NCBI GenBank assembly: GCA_025765615.1
Contig: JAIVFJ010000515.1
Coordinates: 1-29,160, forward strand
DNA from: Zopfochytrium polystomum
Lineage: Eukaryota; Chytridiomycota; Chytridiomycetes; Chytridiales; Chytridiaceae
Reading direction: 5' to 3'
Length of the DNA: 29,160 nucleotides
The notes under the pieces are model-generated. The model had not been told where the DNA came from, made no database searches, and saw only the letters and a program-made list of their open reading frames with translations. The position numbers and the translations under genes are program-made. How positions within the stretch are numbered: the first letter of the stretch is position 1; every line of letters starts with the position of its first letter. Positions 11,425 through 17,730 of this stretch are shown here, piece after piece.

Positions 11425-11655
11425 AAAAAAGTACATGCATATGAAGGAAAAGAAAGAAAGTCCAAGAGGTCAGAGGGGGCACATGTGAGAGAGAGAGAAA
11501 GCCAACGAAGAAGAAAAACAAAGAGGCCAAGGTGAAGAGAAGAGGTCTGAAAGAACAGTAGAACCAAACTTAAACCAGACAACAGCTTAAAACTATAAAG
11601 TCAACACAACAAAAAACAAATAGAAAACAAATGATGAGGCAACAGAAACAGACAC
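11366..11655 (-). other. E3 3' UTR
   Basis: This 290-nt non-coding tail has the same order of blocks as E2: a U-rich block (around 11602-11640), a pyrimidine-rich middle, GCAGATTCCTCACC, GGTTGGAGCGAATAA, then TTGAAAA before the telomeric unit. Confidence 0.85.
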
Positions 11656-14600
11656 TCATCCACCTCCCACTGAAGCTCTACTCTCTGTATCAGAGTCAAC
11701 CCACCCGGATCCGTCCGGCTTCCCCATCACTGCCTGAGTCTCCTTAGCCAGCCACCTGTTCCTCGATTCCCTGAACCCCTTGTTGCGCACTGGATCCCAG
11801 TGCGCACGCAGGGCTTCCCTAGCTTGCCGCCGCACCTGTGCCATCTGCATGCGAGTCCTAAGATCCGCCCTCCTATCATCCACTGTCCCTGCTTCCATCA
11901 AATAGTCCGCCTCCTGATCTGCTGTGGTCTCTGAAGCATCCACAAAGTCCCTCATTCCAGCGCATTCCACTCGAATCTTTGCAATCAGCCTAGCAAGCTT
12001 CATCCCCAGCTTCTTTGAAGCAACCCTCGTCTCCTGAGGGATCTTATCCGCATCATTGGCTGTGTAGGGCGCCCAGAAAGTCAGAGTCTGCAGCAGCAGA
12101 TCCAGCACTGTGATGTTCCTCCTCGCCTGCTCCACGCTTGGGACGCACTCAGGGTGGTCCGCCTCCAGGAGGCGGCGCACACCTGAACACTCCAAGGCAT
12201 GGTTCCTGTCCAGCTCAGCATCACACTTCTTGCACTTCTGGTGATAGGCAACACGGCCACCCATCCAAGCCACAAGGCATCTCAACCACCTCCTGTTAAA
12301 CATTGCACCAGAACGAACCACCTGGCAGGGCCCCCGGTGAGGGGGGACCACCAGGGGTGCCACCACTCCAGTCAAGTTGGCCTTTTCCTTATACTTCTCA
12401 AGTGACACAGTGTGCATCTTCTGCATAGCCACAGCATCAATGTTTTTGGGCTCCGATCTGGTAACTTCAAGGTCATACGGATAAGTCCTGTGTCTGACAA
12501 ACGGAATCTGTGCCAAGGCCTTCCGTGGCACTGACCCAAAATATAGATCCACATCCGGTGTGAACAGAGTGAGCCTGGTGAGGGATCCTGCAGGAGCCCG
12601 CCGCCCCCGCTCCGCCATGTGCCTGTACATGTGTGCGGTGGTGTTTCTCTGGTCCTGAGTGTGGTGCAGTCTGTAGAAATATCTCGCGTTCAACATTTTG
12701 TTGCGTGCAACCATAGGCACCACTCCAAGAATCAGATGCATTGCCACAGTGCTGGATGTTTTCCCAAAAGACAAAGCCTGGCGCAAACACATGTCCTGGA
12801 CCTTCTGGGCCGGGGCCAAGAAGGCCTCTGAATTTGGCCTCAGTGCAAACCCATACTCCAGCATGGGCCGCAGAAAGCACATGTACACCCTGTACGCATT
12901 CACAGGCCGGAATCCCCAGCCATTGAACCCTCGAGATTTCAGAAACTGAAGCATCTTCTCAGTCTTCTTCACCCTCATCTGCAGAGACGTCTCAAAGTCG
13001 ATGCCGTTGCAATCACGCACAAGTCCCAGCTGCAGTGTGGTCTTCTCCTGGGGGAGCACCACCCCATTCATCTGCAATCTCAAGTTTCGTGTCTTGGAAA
13101 CAACAACACATTTTTGTGCTGCAAAGGTCATGCCCCGCCTCTGGGACCAGTTGTGGACTTCATCAAGCAGATTCTGAAGGACAGCCTTGTTCCTTGCAAA
13201 CACTGCAGAGTCATCAGCAAACAGCAGAGAGTTGATCTTCAATCCACCACATTCCAACTGGCTGTGGGGCACCCTAGAGAGCGCCTCAGGCAGCGAGTTG
13301 ATGGCAACATTGAACAGCATTGGGGACAGCACAGTTCCCTGTAGAAATCCCCGCGTCACTGGAATCTGATCAGACTTCTGTCCCATGACCAGAAGCTGGC
13401 ACGCATTAAAGTCAAACAAGGATCTGAGAATCGGCAGCAACTGGTTCCTGGTGAACTCAGGACTCTTGTCATTCTTGGCATTCCAGATGGATTCCCACAC
13501 GTAGTTCCTGCTTGTGCAATCATAGGCAGCCTTGATGTCCAAGTACACCACAGTCAGATCAGGGTACTGTTGCTGAAGCTCATGAAGAGTGAATGCCTGG
13601 TCCATGGTGGACCTGTGGCGCCTGAAACCACCCTGTGAGGGGTGGATCATTCCTTCAACCACTCTTTCCACCTGCGGGGCCAACACCCGCTCATACACCA
13701 GCCTCAGCCTTGAGCACAGAGAGATTGGCCTGTAGTTTGCCACATCAGTGTTCACCCCCTTGTTCTTATACACCAGGGCAACATTCGCTATCCCCCAGAG
13801 TGTGGGAACCACCTGGAGGGCTGCAAGCAGCTGAAAGAATCTCTGCAACACAGGAGCCACCACATGTGGGGCAATGCACACCAGTTCGCCAAATAGGGCA
13901 TCCTCCCCTGGGGCTTTGCCCCGGGGTGCAATCTTGCAGGCCTCTTCCACAGCATTCTTCTTGATCCAGGCAACTTCAGAAAGCTTCAGAGGCACCATGG
14001 GCCGTTCAGCACTGCAGGCAGCTAAGACATTCTGGTTGACGGCATCAGTACCAGTTGGCTCATGCCCAATGGTTCCTCTAAAGTGATCAGCATAATCTGG
14101 AAGTTTCTGAGGGTCAAGGGCACAGTGGGTGCGCTCCACTCTGGATTTCTGACACTTGATTCTCTTGGCTTCAGCAGCAAAGTCCTTGACAGCTAGATCC
14201 TGCACAGCAGAGTACACCCTCTTCCTGTAGCGCTTGATGGCCACCTTTGTCAGCCGGTTCCACTGCCTGAACTTTGCCCAGGCGTCCTTCTGCCCGACAG
14301 GATCATCATCAGGGTGGGCTTCAGCCTCCATGCGCGACAAGTCCCGCCGGCGCTTCAGCTCCTCCAAATGCTTCTCCTCGACATCAGGGCCGCCTGCACC
14401 GCCCCTAAACTTGGTCTTCCCAGCCACTTGGACGCCAGTGTCAACAAGCCACTTCACCACCAACTGAGATACAGAATCTGCACAGGCACGTCTGCGCTCA
14501 AAAGACCACTCCTCCTGGGCTACAGCAGCAGCATTCAAAGTCTTCCATGCTGAGTGAATCTCTTGTCTCAGGGGTTTCCTGGTCTCTGCAAGTTTCTTCT

Positions 14601-15414
14601 CATACTGGACTTGTCTCAGCATCAACCTGCGCACATTCAGTCTCTCAAAGGGTGGTTTCATGGTCAAGCGTGTTCGAAGCTCAAAGGTGAGCATCCTGTG
14701 ATCTGTGAAGGCCAAGTGTTCCTCAGGTTCGTCATGGACAACCAAGTTATGCACAGCTCCAAGTCCAGCTCGATTCACAAGGAGCAAGTCAGTGACTCCC
14801 CTGCCTACAGGGCCAGCAATTCTAGGTGAGAAAGTGGTCCACTGGCCCCGAACTGGCTCAACCCTGCTCCATCCTGAGCCATCAATCCAAGCGCGCCACC
14901 AGTCCACCCTCAGCCTGGGCTGAGAGTGGGCACAGCCGTACTCCTGCAGTGAAGTGTTGAAATCTCCAATGATCAGAAAGGGTGCCTGGGGATTAGCCCC
15001 GGCAATCCTGTCTGCTTTTGCTGAGAATGACTGAAGCACCTCCAAATCCGTCGAGGGTGCAAAGTACACCACTGCCATGATAATCTCCGACATCCTCGCA
15101 ATGACCCACTCCCCCTTTGTGTCCTTCTCCAAAGTCTGAACCACCAGATCCTCCTCCATCCTCTTGCCCTTATGAATGGACACCCCCTTCTTGCCCTTAT
15201 GCCCAATCGCCTGGCGTACCACATACTCCAGGGGCGGACCCCGTGAGTCAGCCACCAATCCCCTCAACGGGTTATTCTCCACCGCCGTGATCCCAGTGTC
15301 TGCCAACAAAATATAATCTGAATGAAAATCTGAAAATGCTTGGTCGATGTTCTTGACATGTCCTGGTAGCGAGCAGTTCAAGTTCACAAATCCAAATCTA
15401 AGTCCATCAATCAT
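11656..15414 (-). CDS. E3 ORF2: APE-type endonuclease and reverse transcriptase, family B
   Basis: This is the polyprotein for target-primed reverse transcription, 1252 residues from the first in-frame ATG (15414-15412), which lies in an ATGATTGA overlap with the ORF1 stop. A GTG 16 codons earlier is less likely, because the ATG start aligns with the ATG of family A. Residues 1-245 form an APE-like endonuclease: D39 where the family usually has Glu, GDFN at 150-153, TDH at 237-239. The RT follows at about 480-860, with NYRPISL (560), GGFRRHRSTMDQ (595), YLDIKAAYD with D626, RGFLQGTVLSP (688) and FADD at 732-735. A C-terminal zinc finger C1061/C1064/H1072/C1076 (CX2CX7HX3C) precedes a basic, then acidic tail. 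No RNase H domain was recognised. The clade is unresolved. The reading frame is uninterrupted, so recent activity is plausible. Confidence 0.95.
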   Translation of the reverse strand: MIDGLRFGFVNLNCSLPGHVKNIDQAFSDFHSDYILLADTGITAVENNPLRGLVADSRGPPLEYVVRQAIGHKGKKGVSIHKGKRMEEDLVVQTLEKDTKGEWVIARMSEIIMAVVYFAPSTDLEVLQSFSAKADRIAGANPQAPFLIIGDFNTSLQEYGCAHSQPRLRVDWWRAWIDGSGWSRVEPVRGQWTTFSPRIAGPVGRGVTDLLLVNRAGLGAVHNLVVHDEPEEHLAFTDHRMLTFELRTRLTMKPPFERLNVRRLMLRQVQYEKKLAETRKPLRQEIHSAWKTLNAAAVAQEEWSFERRRACADSVSQLVVKWLVDTGVQVAGKTKFRGGAGGPDVEEKHLEELKRRRDLSRMEAEAHPDDDPVGQKDAWAKFRQWNRLTKVAIKRYRKRVYSAVQDLAVKDFAAEAKRIKCQKSRVERTHCALDPQKLPDYADHFRGTIGHEPTGTDAVNQNVLAACSAERPMVPLKLSEVAWIKKNAVEEACKIAPRGKAPGEDALFGELVCIAPHVVAPVLQRFFQLLAALQVVPTLWGIANVALVYKNKGVNTDVANYRPISLCSRLRLVYERVLAPQVERVVEGMIHPSQGGFRRHRSTMDQAFTLHELQQQYPDLTVVYLDIKAAYDCTSRNYVWESIWNAKNDKSPEFTRNQLLPILRSLFDFNACQLLVMGQKSDQIPVTRGFLQGTVLSPMLFNVAINSLPEALSRVPHSQLECGGLKINSLLFADDSAVFARNKAVLQNLLDEVHNWSQRRGMTFAAQKCVVVSKTRNLRLQMNGVVLPQEKTTLQLGLVRDCNGIDFETSLQMRVKKTEKMLQFLKSRGFNGWGFRPVNAYRVYMCFLRPMLEYGFALRPNSEAFLAPAQKVQDMCLRQALSFGKTSSTVAMHLILGVVPMVARNKMLNARYFYRLHHTQDQRNTTAHMYRHMAERGRRAPAGSLTRLTLFTPDVDLYFGSVPRKALAQIPFVRHRTYPYDLEVTRSEPKNIDAVAMQKMHTVSLEKYKEKANLTGVVAPLVVPPHRGPCQVVRSGAMFNRRWLRCLVAWMGGRVAYHQKCKKCDAELDRNHALECSGVRRLLEADHPECVPSVEQARRNITVLDLLLQTLTFWAPYTANDADKIPQETRVASKKLGMKLARLIAKIRVECAGMRDFVDASETTADQEADYLMEAGTVDDRRADLRTRMQMAQVRRQAREALRAHWDPVRNKGFRESRNRWLAKETQAVMGKPDGSGWVDSDTESRASVGGG

Positions 15415-17341
15415 CAAGCATCTCGTCGGCACCACTGGGGGCTCCTGTGTCTCCAGCCCCACAGGACTTGGGTGTCTCCAAAGGTTCTGCCTCCGTCTCT
15501 GCCTCCTTCCCCTTGTCAGGAAAGTGTGACGGGTCGCGAAGCTTCCCCTTCAGGTCAGCCACAAACCGGCGGGGCACAAATTCACAGATAGACTTCGCCA
15601 GCAGCACAGACGGGCGGAATGTCGGGTGGTTCAGAATTCCAGCAATACGGCTCACAAAGGCTCGGGCGGCAGCAGCTTCCGCCTCGGCCCCCGTTCGGAG
15701 GCGCGAGGGTTTCCATGGCTCACACTCCTCATCAACCACAACCTCGGCCTTTTTACAGGCAGCAACAAACTTGGCCCTCTCAGATTCCAATACCCAACAC
15801 TCCATCAAGGAGGCATGTCTTCCAATCACAGAGATTTCAGGGACACGAGGGAATCCATTTTCGGCAGTGAACAAGAGTCTGAGACTGTGGCGAGGGGCAG
15901 CCCTGCCAATATCTGCGAGGTTCGGCCTGACATATACTGGAACATACTTCGCTCCGGCAAGGGACCACGCAGGCGGGACATAGTCCGGCGCAGCGCGGCG
16001 CGCCTCAACCACGGAGGATCTGGGTCTGAATATTTGCTTGAGCTTGGTCGCTGCATCAACCTTGGGGTCGGTAATCGTCTTCAGTGCCTTACGAAAGTTG
16101 TTAGGAAACAGTGGTTCAGGTGCGTTGGCCGCGGCCATGGCAGCGAAACTTAGCGGAAGGCGGCGGGCGGCGGCTCTGCCGCCGCCCCCCAGAGTCTTTG
16201 GGCGCATCGGCAACGCACGCGAGGGGGGGCGGGACACCTCGTGCTCCGCTCCACCACCACCATTGTCTGCCTCCCCCCGGTCACTCTCCTCCTCGTCGTC
16301 GTCAATCCTGCGGCGCCCGCGTGCAGCGCCTGCTCGCTCCAGCTCTGACTCGAGTGCCTTTATACGTTCGTCCTTCTGCCGGATTGTTTCTTCTAACAAT
16401 TCGATCGTCCCTCTCATCTTGTCAATCGTCTCTGCGAAATACCGGCTCTTTTCGGTATTAAGTCGGTTAACAGACTCCTGCGCGTCCCATCGGCGAGCCT
16501 GGATGGTCATGAAGTGGGCGATTTCGGCCATTGTCGGGGGGACGGTTGTGTGGAGAGAGGGCGGGTTCGAAGAGTCGCTGAAAAGAGACATCTGTGAAAG
16601 GGACGCAGTTGGACCGCCGCGCTGCTCCATTGGACTAGAGGTATTGTTGGTACTCTCTTCGTCGTAGTTGTCGTCGTCGTCGTCGTCAAAGAGTTTCCGG
16701 AGCGAAGTGGTAGGGCCGAGAAGAGGAGTCGGCGTGGTCGTTGAGGGGGTGGGGTCGGGCGGTGCAGAGCGAACAGGGGTGGCGTCGCGAGATGCAGACA
16801 CAGCGGAGGAGGCGGGGCCGCGCGATCCCGGGCGCCCTCGCTTTGGGTCGGTGGTGTCGAGAGAGGGGGGGGTGCGGTGTTTCGGATGACGCTCTGGTTG
16901 GGAGGGTGTCCCAGCGGCGATCAATGGTGTGACGGCTGTCGCTGTACGATATACTTGTCGATTAGCGGCTTCCAGAGCAGCTGCGTCGGATTCGTTCAGA
17001 TCTGCGATGGCTTTGTGAAAGCGACTTGACGACGATCGTTTACAGATCGTGCAGTGGATCGACAGGCGTTTGATGCCGGAAACCGAATTGGGGTTGCCGG
17101 CAACACCCTTGGAGACGAGGGGTTTCCTACAGTCGGGACAGAGGATGGCCTTTTGGTGGTGTCGGAAAAGGTCGCGTTCAAGGGCGTGGAATTCCTCAGC
17201 GGTAGTGACGTTGAATCGTTCTCGCGGAAAGGACGGCTCGGTACCAGCGGCTTCCTGACTGCCTAGGACAGCTTTGGATGCCACGGCGATCGCCGAGGGA
17301 GTTGTGACGGGGTTGAACTGGAGTTTGGTTTGTTGGGACAG
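15407..17341 (-). CDS. E3 ORF1: zinc-ribbon / coiled-coil RNA-binding protein, probable non-AUG start
   Basis: This is probably the nucleic-acid-binding RNP protein of the element. The start is set at the CTG at 17341-17339 (LSQQTKLQF), conserved in E1 and E2; the frame is closed by TGA at 17383-17381 and has no ATG before 16630-16628. A GTG at 17284 is the alternative. Numbered from that GTG: zinc ribbon C49/C52/C78/C81 around SKGVAGNPNSVSGIKRLSI, basic block KHRTPPS (135-141) and KRGR (148-151), poly-Asp (200-205), coiled coil (about 268-320, EETIRQKDERIKALESELE), acidic linker (327-340), then a conserved C-terminal domain (about 377-585) with YVPVYVRPNLADIGR and ISVIGRHASLMECWV. That domain may correspond to the RNA-binding region of other LINE ORF1 proteins; I cannot prove this. 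No gag-type CCHC knuckles are seen. The start codon is the least certain part. Confidence 0.88.
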   Translation of the reverse strand: MSQQTKLQFNPVTTPSAIAVASKAVLGSQEAAGTEPSFPRERFNVTTAEEFHALERDLFRHHQKAILCPDCRKPLVSKGVAGNPNSVSGIKRLSIHCTICKRSSSSRFHKAIADLNESDAAALEAANRQVYRTATAVTPLIAAGTPSQPERHPKHRTPPSLDTTDPKRGRPGSRGPASSAVSASRDATPVRSAPPDPTPSTTTPTPLLGPTTSLRKLFDDDDDDNYDEESTNNTSSPMEQRGGPTASLSQMSLFSDSSNPPSLHTTVPPTMAEIAHFMTIQARRWDAQESVNRLNTEKSRYFAETIDKMRGTIELLEETIRQKDERIKALESELERAGAARGRRRIDDDEEESDRGEADNGGGGAEHEVSRPPSRALPMRPKTLGGGGRAAARRLPLSFAAMAAANAPEPLFPNNFRKALKTITDPKVDAATKLKQIFRPRSSVVEARRAAPDYVPPAWSLAGAKYVPVYVRPNLADIGRAAPRHSLRLLFTAENGFPRVPEISVIGRHASLMECWVLESERAKFVAACKKAEVVVDEECEPWKPSRLRTGAEAEAAAARAFVSRIAGILNHPTFRPSVLLAKSICEFVPRRFVADLKGKLRDPSHFPDKGKEAETEAEPLETPKSCGAGDTGAPSGADEMLDD

Positions 17342-17430
17342 AGTGACGAAGTAGACCGACTTTGCCTTGCGACGACGTCCTCACGCGCGTCTCTGACGAA
17401 CGTGGGAGTGTGAAGAAAGAAAAAAGTCCT
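16631..17430 (-). other. E3 ATG-free 5' region
   Basis: There is no ATG in any sense frame over 800 nt from the element start. The first ATG (16630-16628) is in the ORF1 frame at residue 219 (GTG numbering), downstream of the zinc ribbon and basic block. Confidence 0.92.
17342..17430 (-). other. E3 5' leader
   Basis: The leader begins GGACTTTTTTCTTTCTTCAC after TTAGGG plus an extra AG. It shares GAGGACGTCGTCGC and GGCAAAGTCG with the leader of family A element E1 rather than with family B element E2. A TGA at 17383-17381 closes the ORF1 frame. Confidence 0.7.
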
Positions 17431-17443
17431 CCCTAACCCTAAC
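17431..17443 (-). repeat. Telomeric linker between E4 3' end and E3 5' end
   Basis: The plus strand reads CCCTAACCCTAAC, two units. Unlike the linkers after family B 3' ends, it is followed on the sense strand by AG before the GACTTTT start. Confidence 0.95.
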
Positions 17444-17514
17444 TTTTCAACGGGATTTATTCGCTCCAACCCCCCCCCGAGGGAGAGGGTGAGGAATCTG
17501 CAACTTTGAAAGTT
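17441..17514 (-). other. E4 3'-terminal stem-loop
   Basis: AACTTTTCAA at 17441-17450 pairs with TTGAAAGTT at 17506-17514 with one bulge. The stem arms match family B, while the loop is longer and contains a G9 run on the sense strand (17470-17478). Confidence 0.6.
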
Positions 17515-17730
17515 AAAAAGTGCATACATATGAAATAGGAGAAACATGTCCAGAGGCAAGAAAGAGGTGCCAAGTAGAGAATCAAAATTTGAGAAAAACA
17601 AAGGACAGCAACTAGGTCAAAAAGAAAAAGAGGAGAGGATCCACAGAGGTGAGATGAAATTTAACAACAAGAAAACAAATAGATAACAAATGAGGTTCGA
17701 AGGACTGCACCTGAAACACTGCACAAACTG
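17444..17730 (-). other. E4 3' UTR
   Basis: This is a non-coding tail of 287 nt. It shares the U-rich block after ORF2 (around 17664-17694) and the terminal blocks with family B, but most of the middle is unrelated to family B. The sense strand carries a G9 run just before GGAGCGAATAA. Confidence 0.85.

Larger units (their letters stand above)
11366..17430 (-). mobile_element. E3: family B telomeric non-LTR retrotransposon, intact
   Basis: This is a complete element of about 6.06 kb with both ORFs open, a 5' leader and a 3' UTR, flanked on each side by a two-unit telomeric linker. It is the only intact family B copy in the window and serves as reference for E2 and E5. No target-site duplication can be defined because the flanks are themselves telomeric repeats. 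Confidence 0.95.

Noticed and set aside
15415..15462. Sixteen-codon GTG-initiated N-terminal extension of family B ORF2
   Set aside because: The bases already encode the ORF1 C-terminus; the ATG at 15414 aligns with the family A ATG and sits at the stop-start overlap.
17263..17601. Minus-strand open frame crossing the E4 3' UTR, telomeric linker and E3 leader; a similar one at 28509-28949
   Set aside because: It spans an element boundary and non-coding tail. The openness comes from pyrimidine-rich sequence and linker composition, not from coding constraint.
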